64,000 bases of DNA from Labilibaculum filiforme. GTDB lineage: Bacteria > Bacteroidota > Bacteroidia > Bacteroidales > Marinifilaceae. Numbering within the stretch: position 1 is the stretch's first letter; each line of letters begins with the position of its first letter. Both the position numbers and the translations under genes were made by a program. The notes under the pieces are model-generated. The model saw nothing but the letters and a program-made list of their open reading frames with translations, ran no database searches and was not told the DNA's origin. The DNA lies in the NCBI RefSeq assembly GCF_002843315.1, contig NZ_MVDD01000004.1:62001-126000 (forward strand). Direction: 5' to 3'. Positions 34,193 through 44,142 of the stretch are shown here, in pieces.

Positions 34193-36139
34193 CTAAAACA
34201 AAGGTAATTTCACCCGAAAAATACCATTTTCAATTCCATAAACAGGTTGTTTATCGCCTAAAAAAGCATACAAGGCTCCGAGCGTTTTTAAGCCAGTGCC
34301 CGAAGTTTGACTTTTATCCTTACGAGGTTGATATGGATTTTCAACTAGTAAATAATTTTCGTTGGAAACGGATATCCGAATGGTGAGTGGCTTTTCTTTT
34401 GTGATGATATTGTGCTTAATGGCATTTTCGACCAAAGATTGAATACTTACCGATGGCAACTTTCTATTTAGCGCTTCATCTTTAATGTCATATTCTAAAA
34501 GTAAATGATCGCCAAAACGAATTTTCTGCAGAAAAAGATACTGCTTAATAAAATCCATCTCCTGTTTTAAGCTTATCAGATTACTGTTATTGCTATCCAA
34601 CAAATAACGATACACCTTCGATAAGTTTAAAATAAACTTCCTAGCCAGTTCTGGCTCCCCTTCTACTAAAGCATAAAGAGAATTTAAGGAGTTGAATAAG
34701 AAATGAGGATTGATTTGATTTTTGATATTCTTTAGCTGTGCTTTTACTTTCTCTTCCTCCTCCTGCACTGCCCTGCGCCGAAGCTCCAATGTCTCACTAA
34801 TATCGAATCGAAAGCTCGAAACACCAATCACTTTGCCTTCCGAATCGGATACGGCATTAAAAATCTGCTGATAATCGATGCCGTGCCGTTGAAATTCCAC
34901 TAAAAAATGATCGCCTGTAATTGCACGATCCAAATACTTTTTCATTTGAATTTGGAAATCGCCCGAATAAGTATCCAATAAATTACTTCCCAAACGAATA
35001 GAATCGGCCTCATTTTTCTCTAGATCTAATTTATGAACGCTATTAAAACTAGTGTATTTATAATTCTTATCGACCGAAAAAATCATGATTTGATCGGTAC
35101 TCTCCATAATGGAAGACAATTTACTAACCTCGTTGCGATGTTTGCTCTCGGCACGTTGTCGTTTGTTAAATTCATGAAACCATCTGCGCTGAGAAAAGTA
35201 AAGAAATACCATTAATAGTAGGGCCAACACCAAACCGATCAGAAAAGTTGAATTACGAATTTCCTGAACCGATTCGCTCACATTAAATAGTGGCACACTT
35301 ACCGTTACCAACCATTGCTTATCCAAATTACCAATTGTAACTGGCTGATAAACTCTTATTACCGGAACTTGCAAAAACTCCGAATGAACCTCTTCCTGGT
35401 ATTTTTCTCCCAATTTTAGCACCTCATGAATCCTAAGCCCTTCAGCCAAAGTATCCATTCGTTTTCCTATTAATTTTTCGTCGGGATGAGAAATGCAATA
35501 TCCTTGTTCCGAAATAATCGTCACATAAGCTCTTCCTAATGATTCGTTGTCGTAAAAACGTTGCTGAAAATGATACAAATCCAAATCTGTTGCGATAACT
35601 CCCACCATTTTATCTCCCTTCACCACCGGCACAAGCACGGTTGCAAGCAAACGATTATCCAAGCTCCAATAGGGAGCCGAAATCATTTCTTTTCCCTGTA
35701 GCATTACTTTTTTAAGTAGTAACAATTGTTTCTCCTGTAGCTCACTTGTAACAATTTGATCCGCCACTTTTCGGAAATACATTTTCAGACTACTTTTCTC
35801 CGAATCAACCTCTTGATGAATGGACGAATACCAGCAAGCATTCAGCTCATTTCTAATTTTTAGTTCGGACTGAAGCGTTTTTTCAATAATAATTTGATCC
35901 TGACTCGTAAAGTTAATCGCTTCAGCAATTGCATTTGCCATTAAACCTGTACGCACAACACTAGCATCTAGCTCGTTTTTTACGATTAGAAAACTATTTT
36001 GTGCTTTAGATACAGCAAGATCGAGACTCATTTTTCGGGCAGTAACAGCCATTTTTTCGCCTATTAGATAAGCAACAGCCCCAAAACTCAGAATAATAAT
36101 GATCCCGACCAGTATAATTGATTTATTACGAAATTTCAT
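34193..36139 (-). CDS. LytS-type sensor histidine kinase with Cache and PAS domains
   Basis: 648 residues. TM at about 8-28 and 295-317 bracket an extracytoplasmic double-Cache-like domain (with the YWSLDNRLLATVLVPV and GVIATDLDL features). PAS at about 345-455 ending in the FDISE motif. His-kinase domain with phosphoacceptor His479 in NQINPHFLFNSLNSL, then an ATPase region with ENAIKHN and the GTGLKTLG glycine box. This class pairs with LytTR regulators, and one is encoded at 25617-26387. The kinase and its partner flank the Sus/protease genes. Confidence 0.92.
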   Translation of the reverse strand: MKFRNKSIILVGIIIILSFGAVAYLIGEKMAVTARKMSLDLAVSKAQNSFLIVKNELDASVVRTGLMANAIAEAINFTSQDQIIIEKTLQSELKIRNELNACWYSSIHQEVDSEKSSLKMYFRKVADQIVTSELQEKQLLLLKKVMLQGKEMISAPYWSLDNRLLATVLVPVVKGDKMVGVIATDLDLYHFQQRFYDNESLGRAYVTIISEQGYCISHPDEKLIGKRMDTLAEGLRIHEVLKLGEKYQEEVHSEFLQVPVIRVYQPVTIGNLDKQWLVTVSVPLFNVSESVQEIRNSTFLIGLVLALLLMVFLYFSQRRWFHEFNKRQRAESKHRNEVSKLSSIMESTDQIMIFSVDKNYKYTSFNSVHKLDLEKNEADSIRLGSNLLDTYSGDFQIQMKKYLDRAITGDHFLVEFQRHGIDYQQIFNAVSDSEGKVIGVSSFRFDISETLELRRRAVQEEEEKVKAQLKNIKNQINPHFLFNSLNSLYALVEGEPELARKFILNLSKVYRYLLDSNNSNLISLKQEMDFIKQYLFLQKIRFGDHLLLEYDIKDEALNRKLPSVSIQSLVENAIKHNIITKEKPLTIRISVSNENYLLVENPYQPRKDKSQTSGTGLKTLGALYAFLGDKQPVYGIENGIFRVKLPLF

Positions 36140-36160
36140 TCCAGCTCATAATATAAACGA

Positions 36161-36168
36161 CAAATGTA
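36161..36168 (-). promoter_or_regulatory. -7 element (TACATTTG) of the LytS-type kinase
   Basis: Minus-strand TACATTTG, 22 bases before the kinase ATG. Confidence 0.55.
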
Positions 36169-36529
36169 GCGCATCAAAATAATTTTCAAATTATTTCAAG
36201 CAAAAATCTTCCTTACTCCTACCTCATCCGTCCCTTTTCCCTATCTATTAGACAAATTGAGATTTCAACGCTTTCTCTTTCCCGAAATCTGCCCATTTTT
36301 GTGCCATTATATTTGGTAGCTAAGCATCTTTTTCAAATTAATGTAAGTTCTTATTCTAGTATTAAATTCTTACTAATCAAGAAGCAAAAATTTCACTTTT
36401 CTACTTTCTGCTTTCGGGTAGTCAGTAATTTTCCCAACACCAATTCAAACTACTATGTTAACTTTAATCATTCTAAATAACATGTTTTTTAACAGGTTTT
36501 ATCAAAATCACTAAGTAAGCCAATACCAG

Positions 36530-36558
36530 ATCGTTTGCAAGAACAATATCGTTTGCAA
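36530..36558. promoter_or_regulatory. direct repeat ATCGTTTGCAA x2 upstream of pflB
   Basis: Two exact 11-base copies (36530-36540 and 36548-36558) at 18-base start-to-start spacing. May be a regulator site or tandem promoter-like elements for the pfl unit, 240-270 bases before the pflB ATG. Confidence 0.4.
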
Positions 36559-36801
36559 ATAAAAAACTCCCTATAACTAGGTATTGTATGAGAAAATAGA
36601 AAACAGTTCCTTTGCCCACTTAAAGCAAAAAAGAGTCTTAGGTCTTCTTCTTTTGCTCATCAAAAAAATAAAATTAGAGAACCTATAATACCAAAATTTT
36701 AAGCGAACAAACACCAAGAGTCAGATCGTATTTTTGGTTTTTTGAACCAATACAAGACGGATGCTTGTTCCATTCAACCATTGGAAAAAATCATTATTCA
36801 A

Positions 36802-39027
36802 ATGAAAAGAATTGAATTCAAAGCCGGTGAATGGCAAAAAACAATTAACGTTAGAGATTTCGTTAGTAACAATTTAACTTCTTACACAGGAGATGCCTCT
36901 TTTTTAACAGGAGCAACAGAACGTACAAAAAAGCTTTGGGATATCTGTAAAGAAGCAGTAAAAGAAGAACGTGAAAATAACGGAGTTCGCTCAATTGATA
37001 CAGAAACAGTATCAACCATTGCTTCTCATGGAGCTGGATATATCGATAAATCATTGGAGTTAATTGTTGGTTTGCAAGCCGATGAACTTCTTCGCAGAGC
37101 AATGAAGCCTTATGGTGGTATTGCCGTTGTTGAAAAAGCTTGTACCGAACAAGGTCTTGAAGTATCGGACCGTGTGAAAGATATCTTCCGCAATTATGCA
37201 AAAACGCATAACGATGGTGTTTTTGATGCTTATACCGCCGAAATTCGTAAGTTTCGTTCCTTAGGTTTCCTTACTGGCTTGCCAGATAACTATGCTCGTG
37301 GTCGTATTATTGGAGATTACCGTCGTGTTGCTTTATATGGTATTGATCGTTTGATAGTAGCTAAAAAAGCAGATTTGGATGGTTTAACTGGAACCATGAC
37401 GGATCATTTAATTCGTCTTCGTGAGGAAGTAGCAGAGCAAATTAAAGCACTAGGACATATAAAAGAATTGGGCCAAAAATATGGCTTAGAATTAAATCGC
37501 CCGGCGGAAACTGCTCAAGAAGCAATTCAATGGGTTTATATGGGTTATCTTGCTGCAGTAAAAGAACAAGATGGTGCTGCTATGTCGCTTGGTAATGTTT
37601 CTACTTTTTTGGATGCTTATATCAACAGAGATTTAGAGGCAGGTTTTATTACTGAGGAATTTGCTCAGGAAATGCTAGACCAATTCGTAATGAAATTGCG
37701 TATGGTTCGTCACCTTCGTATGAATGCTTACGATGAGATTTTTGCTGGCGATCCTACTTGGGTTACTGAATCGATCGGAGGAAACACTCTTGATGGCAGA
37801 ACAAAAGTTACCAAAACTTCGTTCCGTTTTTTAAATACATTATATACTTTAGGAGCTTCACCAGAACCAAACATGACCGTGCTTTGGTCGGAAACTTTAC
37901 CTGAAGGATTCAAGAGATTTTGTGCTAAGGTTTCTATCGACACCTCCTCTATTCAGTACGAGAATGACCAATTGATGTGTGATACTCGTAAATCGGATGA
38001 TTATGGTATTGCTTGTTGCGTTTCTTATCAAGAAATTGGAAAACAAATCCAGTTCTTTGGTGCTCGTTGTAACTTGGCCAAAACATTACTTTTAGCATTA
38101 AACGGCGGACGATGTGAAAAAACAGGAACTCAATTGATTAATGGTATTCCTGCAATGAGCAGCGATGAGTTGACCTACGAGGAAGTAATGAAAAATTACA
38201 TGATTGCAATGAAGGAAATGGCTCGTGTTTACAACGATTCCATGAACATCATTCATTACATGCACGATAAATATTACTACGAAAAAGCTCAAATGGCATT
38301 GGTAGATACCAACCCTAAGGTTAATTTGGCCTACGGAATTGCTGGTCTTTCGATTGTTGCCGATTCCTTATCTGCAATTAAGAATGCAAAAGTAACTGCT
38401 ATTCGTAACGAGGAAGGTTTAACTTGCGATTTTAAAATTGAAGGCGATTTCCCATATTATGGCAACGATGATGATGCAGTAGATTGTTTCGCAGTTGAGA
38501 TCCCTAATCTGTTTAATGGTTTACTAAAAGAATTGCATACCTACAAAAATGCAGAACCAACCATGTCGATTCTTACCATTACCTCGAACGTAGTGTACGG
38601 AATTAAAACAGGTGCTACTCCTGATGGAAGAGCTGCAGGTGTGCCTTTTGCTCCTGGCGCTAATCCAATGCACGGACGTGATTCTCATGGTGCAATTGCT
38701 TCTTTGAACTCTGTTGCGAAAATCAACTACGAAGATTCATTAGATGGTATTTCTAACACGTTCTCAATTGTTCCTAAATCCTTGGGTGCAACTTCAGCAA
38801 CTCGTCAGGATAACCTAGTTACCATGATGGATGCTTACTTTATGAAAGGAGCTCATCACTTAAACGTAAATGTTTTGGATCGTGCTATGTTGGAAGATGC
38901 AATGGAGCATCCTGAAGAGTATCCTCAGCTTACCATCCGTGTATCGGGATATGCTGTGAACTTTGTACGTTTAACTCGTGAACAGCAATTGGAGGTAATC
39001 TCTCGTAGCTTTTTCGAGAGAATGTAG
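36802..39027 (+). CDS. pflB: pyruvate formate-lyase (formate C-acetyltransferase)
   Basis: 741 residues from the ATG at 36802, normal for PflB; the upstream TTG extension of 20 residues has no family support. Converts pyruvate and CoA to acetyl-CoA and formate. The active-site Cys pair is Cys405-Cys406 (GIACCVSYQ) and the glycyl radical site is Gly716 in RVSGYAVNF. Other landmarks: [34 protein letters not shown]. Next genes are its activase pflA and the formate channel focA. Indicates anaerobic mixed-acid fermentation. Confidence 0.98.
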   Translation: MKRIEFKAGEWQKTINVRDFVSNNLTSYTGDASFLTGATERTKKLWDICKEAVKEERENNGVRSIDTETVSTIASHGAGYIDKSLELIVGLQADELLRRAMKPYGGIAVVEKACTEQGLEVSDRVKDIFRNYAKTHNDGVFDAYTAEIRKFRSLGFLTGLPDNYARGRIIGDYRRVALYGIDRLIVAKKADLDGLTGTMTDHLIRLREEVAEQIKALGHIKELGQKYGLELNRPAETAQEAIQWVYMGYLAAVKEQDGAAMSLGNVSTFLDAYINRDLEAGFITEEFAQEMLDQFVMKLRMVRHLRMNAYDEIFAGDPTWVTESIGGNTLDGRTKVTKTSFRFLNTLYTLGASPEPNMTVLWSETLPEGFKRFCAKVSIDTSSIQYENDQLMCDTRKSDDYGIACCVSYQEIGKQIQFFGARCNLAKTLLLALNGGRCEKTGTQLINGIPAMSSDELTYEEVMKNYMIAMKEMARVYNDSMNIIHYMHDKYYYEKAQMALVDTNPKVNLAYGIAGLSIVADSLSAIKNAKVTAIRNEEGLTCDFKIEGDFPYYGNDDDAVDCFAVEIPNLFNGLLKELHTYKNAEPTMSILTITSNVVYGIKTGATPDGRAAGVPFAPGANPMHGRDSHGAIASLNSVAKINYEDSLDGISNTFSIVPKSLGATSATRQDNLVTMMDAYFMKGAHHLNVNVLDRAMLEDAMEHPEEYPQLTIRVSGYAVNFVRLTREQQLEVISRSFFERM

Positions 39028-39081
39028 AAAAGAACAAATTGTTCTTTTGATTAATAATGAGCAGTTAAGAATTAATAATAA

Positions 39082-39106
39082 GGTCGTTGGTGTGTGACCA
39101 GCGACC
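39082..39106 (+). terminator. stem-loop between pflB and pflA
   Basis: GGTCGTTGGT (39082-39091) pairs with ACCAGCGACC (39097-39106), one mismatch, loop GTGTG, then a short T-rich stretch. It could be a partial terminator or processing site that sets the pflB to pflA ratio. Confidence 0.5.
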
Positions 39107-39179
39107 TGAATTATTTTTACCACTCATTCACAATCCCAATAACTAATGGGATACTCATTCACACATTTATTAAACAAGT

Positions 39180-39905
39180 ATGTTAAACGTTCACTCTTTT
39201 GAATCATTAGGAACTTACGATGGCCCCGGTATTCGATTGGTTGTTTTTTTACAAGGATGCGCTTTTAAATGTTTGTATTGCGCCAACCCCGACACCATAA
39301 CTTTTGAAGGAGGAACACCTACTCCCCTCGAAGAAATTATGAGAATGGCACGTAATCAGCGTCCTTTTTTCGGGAAAATTGGCGGAATTACCATATCCGG
39401 AGGAGAACCTCTTTGGCAAGCAAAAGAACTAAAAATTCTTTTCAAGCAATTAAAAGAGGAAGGCTTTAACACCTGTATCGATAGTAATGGAAATGTGCTT
39501 ACCGATGATGTTAAGGAGCTAATGGAGTATACCGATTTGGTACTACTGGACATCAAACATATCAACCCCGATTGGCACCAAAAAATTACCGGAAAACGAA
39601 ACGATACTACACTTAAATTAGCAGCTTACCTTCGCGAAAAAAATGTGAAAGTGTGGATGCGATACGTATTGGTTCCTGGTTACTCCGATCAGCCTGAATA
39701 TATGCATGAAATGGGAAACTACTTTAAGGAATACGATAATATCGAAAAACTGGAAATTCAACCTTACCACAAATTAGGAGTTCATAAATACGAGCATTTA
39801 AAAATGGAGTACAAACTACACGGTGTTCCTGAAAACACACGAGAACAACTTCAAGCTGCAAAAGATATTTTCTCTCCCTACTTTAAAGAAGTAATCATTA
39901 ATTAA
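39180..39905 (+). CDS. pflA: pyruvate formate-lyase-activating enzyme
   Basis: 241 residues. Radical-SAM enzyme that installs the glycyl radical on PflB. Cluster motif C27-x3-C31-x2-C34 in QGCAFKCLYCANPDT, followed by TISGGEPLWQ and the DIKHINP region near the SAM-binding strands. The N-terminal HSFESLGTYDGPGIRLV is the conserved substrate-recognition stretch of the family. Located 152 bases after pflB, with a stem-loop in the gap. Confidence 0.97.
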   Translation: MLNVHSFESLGTYDGPGIRLVVFLQGCAFKCLYCANPDTITFEGGTPTPLEEIMRMARNQRPFFGKIGGITISGGEPLWQAKELKILFKQLKEEGFNTCIDSNGNVLTDDVKELMEYTDLVLLDIKHINPDWHQKITGKRNDTTLKLAAYLREKNVKVWMRYVLVPGYSDQPEYMHEMGNYFKEYDNIEKLEIQPYHKLGVHKYEHLKMEYKLHGVPENTREQLQAAKDIFSPYFKEVIIN

Positions 39906-39989
39906 AAAATTACGAATTAACAATTATGAATGAAAAGATTTGTTCCAACAGATCGAAATTTCTAGTTATTAATTATTAATTGAATAAAC

Positions 39990-40838
39990 ATGTCCTTTCC
40001 AAAATCAATTGATCGTATTGAAATAGAAAACAAAAAAACAGTTACTAAAGCGCAATTGGGCTACTATTCGCCTATCGAAACTGTTGAGGTAGTAAACCAT
40101 ACGGCAGTAGCAAAACAAAATACTCCTGCCAATAAAGTATTTGTTCTTGCTGTTTTAGCGGGTGGATACATTGCCATGGGAAGTTTGCTTGCTTTAGTAA
40201 TTGGTGGAGCTATGCCTGGGTTAGCGCAGAGTAACCCAGGTTTGCAAAAATTCTTTTTTGGAGCCGTTTTCCCCTTAGGACTAATTCTTTGTGCGGTTGC
40301 AGGAGCCGAGCTTTTCACCGGAAACACCGCCTACTTTATTCCATCGGTACTATCGAAACGCATGTCGTTTAAAGTACCTCTAAAGAATTGGGGAATTGTT
40401 TACATCGGAAACTTTATTGGCTCCCTTATTGTTGCTTACTTTTTGGTTTACCTCACCGGAGCATTACTAAATTCTCCATCGGTTGATTCGGCAATTAATA
40501 TAGCAATCGCAAAGACTTCTAACCCATTCTACAAAACATTTTTAAAAGGAATTGCCTGTAACTGGATGGTAGCCTTAGCCATGTGGCTGGCCTATGCAGC
40601 AAAAGATATCACTGGCAAAATTCTTGGCATCTGGTTTCCTGTAATGGCATTTGTGGCAATGGGTTTTGAACATTGCGTAGCCAACATGTTCTTTATTCCG
40701 GTTGCTATTTTTCATGGTGCCGAAATTACTTGGATCGATTTTATTGTGAAAAACTTAATTCCAGCTACTCTTGGTAATATTGTTGGAGGTGGATTGTTTG
40801 TTGGTGCGGCATACTGGTATGCGTACGATAAAAAATAG
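39990..40838 (+). CDS. focA: formate channel, FNT family
   Basis: 282 residues. Pentameric formate/nitrite transporter with six TM helices (from about residue 48). Visible landmarks: GGYIAMGSLLALVIGG, FPLGLILCAVAGAELFTGNT (with the conserved G-A-E-L-F-T-G), GNFIGSLIVAYF, the central NWMVALAMWLA and a conserved His in FEHCVANMF. Exports formate from PflB and may re-import it. Third gene of the pfl set, 84 bases after pflA. Confidence 0.96.
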   Translation: MSFPKSIDRIEIENKKTVTKAQLGYYSPIETVEVVNHTAVAKQNTPANKVFVLAVLAGGYIAMGSLLALVIGGAMPGLAQSNPGLQKFFFGAVFPLGLILCAVAGAELFTGNTAYFIPSVLSKRMSFKVPLKNWGIVYIGNFIGSLIVAYFLVYLTGALLNSPSVDSAINIAIAKTSNPFYKTFLKGIACNWMVALAMWLAYAAKDITGKILGIWFPVMAFVAMGFEHCVANMFFIPVAIFHGAEITWIDFIVKNLIPATLGNIVGGGLFVGAAYWYAYDKK

Positions 40839-40965
40839 TGATGAATTAGGAATTAGGCAATCTTAATTTTTTTAGGTGCAGAGCACTGCGGTATTTGTGG
40901 CATATTTAATATATTTTCGGATTAGGTACAAATACCGTGGCCTTTATATAATCTGAAAACCAAAG

Positions 40966-41214
40966 AGGACGCTCAAACCGATGAACATCCTTTTCCTTTT
41001 GTATTAAGTTCGACGGGGTATTCATTTTTTCTACTCTTTTACCCTTCTACTATCCGCCTTTTGCTATTCCGTCGCAAATGAAAATTGCTTTCCAAATGAT
41101 TTTTAAAACTGCGCCGGTACGTACTACTGTATTCATATCCCGGGCTTACATTCGCTGTGCTCATTTACCCCGGGCTATTCAGGTTTGAGCCCTTCGGGCT
41201 CGAAAATAGTAATT
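40966..41214 (+). repeat. 245-250 bp direct repeat, copy 1 (REP/BIME-like module)
   Basis: Copy 1 of a long direct repeat in the 695-base focA-purT gap. Contains CCCGGGCTTAC and ACCCCGGGCTATTC motifs and ends in GAGCCCTTCGGGCTC, a perfect 6-bp hairpin with a TTC loop. Nearly identical to 41235-41478. Confidence 0.9.
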
Positions 41215-41234
41215 AAATACAATATTGAGAAAAA

Positions 41235-41478
41235 AGGACGCTTAAACAGATGAACATCCTTTTCCTTTTGTATTAAGAAGGGTATTCATTTTTTCTACTC
41301 TATTACCCTTCTATTATCTGCCTTTTGCTATTCCGACGCAAATGAAAATTGCTTTCCAAATGATTTTTAAAACTGCGCCGGTACGTACTGCTGTATTCAT
41401 ATCCCGGGCTTACATTCGCTGTGCTCATTTACCCCGGGCTATTCAGGTTTGAGCCCTTCGGGCTCGAAAATAGTAATT
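41235..41478 (+). repeat. 245-250 bp direct repeat, copy 2
   Basis: Copy 2, same orientation, separated from copy 1 by 20 bases, with a 5-base deletion and a few substitutions. Includes the same CCCGGG elements and the GAGCCC-TTC-GGGCTC hairpin. No open frame spans the pair. Confidence 0.9.
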
Positions 41479-41533
41479 GACATTGCAACAAGCAAAGAAC
41501 AAAGAGGATGTTCCAGACTTTTCGACCCTTCGT

Positions 41534-42703
41534 CTACTTATTCTTCACCTTAATTAAAGCCGCCATTTCTTTGGCCTGATCTACGCAAGTAAAAACATTG
41601 GTGCCGATAGTATTATACGCTAAACACACTCCCATGCGACGAAATTCGCGACTAGTTGGTTTGCCAAACAAACGGATATCCGACTTGCTGTAAATAGCTG
41701 CTTTCTCTAATCCTTCAAAGTAAGGATTTACTCCTTCGGTAGTGGCTAATATCACGGCACTCGCTCCTACTCTTTCCAATGTAATTTCGGAAATTGGTAA
41801 ACCCAACACGGCACGACAATGCAATTCGAATTCACTAAAGTTTTGTGTTCCGGCAAGGGTAACCATTCCAGTATCGTGCGGACGAGGCGATAATTCTGAA
41901 AAAACCACCCCATCTTCGCAGATAAAGAATTCTACGCCCCAAAGTCCAGCTCCTCCCAATTCGCTAGTTACTTTGGCGGCCATTTCCTGCGCTGCTTTTA
42001 CGTCTTTATCGGAAATTACCGCTGGTTGCCAGCTTTGCTGATAATCGCCACGCTCCTGCACATGACCAATTGGCGGACAGAATAAAGTAGCACCATTTTT
42101 TTGAGTTACGGTAAGCAAAGTTATCTCCGAAGTAAATTTCACAAATGCTTCTACAATTACATCACCCGAATCGCCGCGACCTTTTGAACCAGCAATATTC
42201 CATGCCTTTTCGATATCCTCGTAGCATTTAATTACCGACTGGCCTTTTCCTGAGGATGACATTAGTGGTTTCACCACACAAGGCATTCCGACTTTTTCGA
42301 CTACCGCGTACATTTCCTCTAACGATTTTGCATACAAATAATTTGCAGTTCTAATTCCTAAATCCTTAGCTGCCAAATCGCGAATAGCTCTTCTGTCCAT
42401 CGTGAAATTAGCTGCTTTTGCGCTCGGAACTACCTGAATACCTTGCTTCTCGTAGTCATAGAATCGTTCGGTGCGAATGGCTTCAATTTCGGGTACAATT
42501 AAATCGGGTTGGTGTCTGGCTACCACAGCATCGAGTGCTTCTCCATCGAGCATATTAATTACTTCAAATGCATCGGCCACCTGCATAGCTGGTGCTCCCT
42601 CGTAGCTATCTACTGCAACTACATTTTGTCCCAATCGCTGGGCTGCAATCGCAAATTCTTTCCCCAGCTCTCCCGAGCCAAGCAATAAAATCTTCTTTAG
42701 CAT
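41534..42703 (-). CDS. purT: formate-dependent phosphoribosylglycinamide formyltransferase
   Basis: 389 residues. ATP-grasp enzyme that adds formate directly to GAR in purine synthesis. Motifs: [20 protein letters not shown] for the N-terminal domain, [40 protein letters not shown] for ATP binding, VWGVEFF-type ([10 protein letters not shown]) and [14 protein letters not shown]. Length matches E. coli PurT. It is convergent with focA, so a consumer of formate sits beside its producer and channel. Own promoter at 42761-42768. Confidence 0.97.
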   Translation of the reverse strand: MLKKILLLGSGELGKEFAIAAQRLGQNVVAVDSYEGAPAMQVADAFEVINMLDGEALDAVVARHQPDLIVPEIEAIRTERFYDYEKQGIQVVPSAKAANFTMDRRAIRDLAAKDLGIRTANYLYAKSLEEMYAVVEKVGMPCVVKPLMSSSGKGQSVIKCYEDIEKAWNIAGSKGRGDSGDVIVEAFVKFTSEITLLTVTQKNGATLFCPPIGHVQERGDYQQSWQPAVISDKDVKAAQEMAAKVTSELGGAGLWGVEFFICEDGVVFSELSPRPHDTGMVTLAGTQNFSEFELHCRAVLGLPISEITLERVGASAVILATTEGVNPYFEGLEKAAIYSKSDIRLFGKPTSREFRRMGVCLAYNTIGTNVFTCVDQAKEMAALIKVKNK

Positions 42704-42760
42704 AAAATTACTTTCGATTTATAAATGGTTTTTTTTAAGCTTGCTAAGTATTATGAATCG

Positions 42761-42768
42761 CAAAATTA
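42761..42768 (-). promoter_or_regulatory. purT -7 element (TAATTTTG)
   Basis: Minus-strand TAATTTTG followed by CGATT, 58 bases upstream of the purT ATG. Confidence 0.55.
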
Positions 42769-42969
42769 CATTCATTTTTTCTAAAAACAGATCGAAAAGC
42801 TTGCTTTTTCGTGCTTTTTTCAGATTTTAATGTTGTCTAATATTATTCATATTACAGAAAAATGATTACTTTCGGATAATCAAGCTAAACAATATTCCTG
42901 TTTTAAGTTTTAGCAATATCATTCTAAAGTCACTATTTTTTAAAGTTACCCCTATTTAAACAGATCTTT

Positions 42970-43290
42970 ATGAGCAAAGAACACAATACCCTAACAGATT
43001 TTTTCAACTTTCTTGCCTCTCAAACGGCTCCTATGGAGCAAGATTCCGAAAAGGCAATTCAGGCTTTTAACAAACACAGAGATAAACTTGCAGAACTGGC
43101 GAAAGAAGAGAAACGATTGAAACAATTAAAAAAATTAGAATTAATTGTTCAAAAAAGAGAAGAACAAAAGCTAAGAGCCTTAAAACCAAAACATCAATAC
43201 GTTCCTACTACGAAAAAGGTAATGAGTAGAAAACCAAAAATAAATACCATGAAAGAGATGCAGGACTTAATTGATCGCATCCGTAACTAA
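42970..43290 (+). CDS. small basic coiled-coil protein of unknown function
   Basis: 106 residues, rich in Lys and Glu, with a long helix at about 28-70 (AELAKEEKRLKQLKKLELIV) likely to form a coiled coil. No signal peptide or TM. Family not recognised. Own terminator at 43298-43323. Confidence 0.7.
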   Translation: MSKEHNTLTDFFNFLASQTAPMEQDSEKAIQAFNKHRDKLAELAKEEKRLKQLKKLELIVQKREEQKLRALKPKHQYVPTTKKVMSRKPKINTMKEMQDLIDRIRN

Positions 43291-43297
43291 AATACTA

Positions 43298-43323
43298 AAG
43301 CATCCTCACCAAAAGGATGCTTT
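43298..43323 (+). terminator. intrinsic terminator
   Basis: Stem AAAGCATCCT / AGGATGCTTT (43298-43307 and 43314-43323) right after the coiled-coil gene. The following T run is short. Confidence 0.75.
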
Positions 43324-43497
43324 CATCTTATACCTAAAAGCCACTATCCCATTTTAAAGTGTGGTATTTACCAATTTATTCCCTGTTCGTTTCCTTTCCA
43401 GATTTACTAGTGCTTAGTACTCAAGACTACTACTAGCTACCCTCTTATTATTTAGAGTTAGAATAAAAAGTGCATCATCTTCAATTAAAATAGAAGT

Positions 43498-43805
43498 TGG
43501 AAAACTTATTGAAGGTATATCTTGTAACATAAGACTGCACAGAAAACTCGTTAGGCGTGTTTCTTGTAACATAAGACTGCACATAAAAATCGTTAGACGT
43601 GTTTCTTGTAACATAAGATTGTACAGAAAACTCGTTAGACGTGTTTCTTATAACAAAACACCGCATAAAAAACTCGTTAGGCGTGTTTCTTGTAACATAA
43701 GACTGCACATAATAATCGTTAGACGTGTTTCTTGTAACAAAAGACTGCACAAAAACACTCATTGGATGTATTTCTTAAAGCAAAAGACTGAACAGAAAAC
43801 TCGTT
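43498..43805. repeat. 42-bp tandem repeat array, about seven units
   Basis: Units begin CTTGTAACATAAGACTGCAC and end CGTTAGRCGTGTTT; starts at 43521, 43563, 43605, 43647, 43689, 43731 and 43774 (the sixth is 43 bases, the last is partial), with a decayed half unit before. Each unit can form a small hairpin (TCTTGT AAC ATAAGA). Because 42 is a multiple of 3, open frames arise in both strands by chance. The rest of the 852-base gap (43291-44142) has a terminator and no gene. Confidence 0.9.
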
Positions 43806-44142
43806 GAAAACCCACTACTTCCGAAAAATATACCCAAACTAGACGGACACCCGTGACACCATTAATTTTTATACTACAATAAGTAACAGTTCCGCTTTAT
43901 TTTTTATTTGCAGGTTTTTCGGAAGCCATATTTGTAGGTTTCTACAAACTTCCCTATTTAAAAACTGTCTTAATTTAACCATACTAGTAATCCATAATAA
44001 AATAATATGTAAATTTATTCTGTCCTTTTCCCAATCACACTAGAAAAACAAGTAATAGCTTAAAGCTAACTATAGAAAATTTGAAAGTGCAAACAGGTCT
44101 ATTGTGCTTAATTTATAAACTAAAGAAGGGTTTTTTATAATT

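Larger units (their letters stand above)
36140..36801. other. intergenic region upstream of pflB
   Basis: 662 bases between divergent units. Besides the kinase promoter at 36161-36168 and the ATCGTTTGCAA direct repeats at 36530-36558, it has a small hairpin TTGGTT/AACCAA (36734-36750). No gene seen. A TTG at 36742 in frame with pflB lies in that hairpin and is not favoured as a start. Confidence 0.45.

Noticed and set aside
34132-34386. 84-codon plus-strand frame opposite the end of the LytS-type kinase
   Set aside because: Lies entirely antisense to a well-supported coding region.
36742-36801. TTG start extending pflB by 20 residues
   Set aside because: The extension has no family resemblance and begins in a small hairpin; the ATG at 36802 gives the normal length.
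43481-43762. 93-codon minus-strand frame of 14-residue repeats (and a 62-codon plus-strand one)
   Set aside because: The frame is open only because the DNA repeat is 42 bases long; both strands show it and there is no convincing start or protein character.
43498-43805. Possible CRISPR array
   Set aside because: Units are contiguous without unique spacers and no cas genes are nearby.
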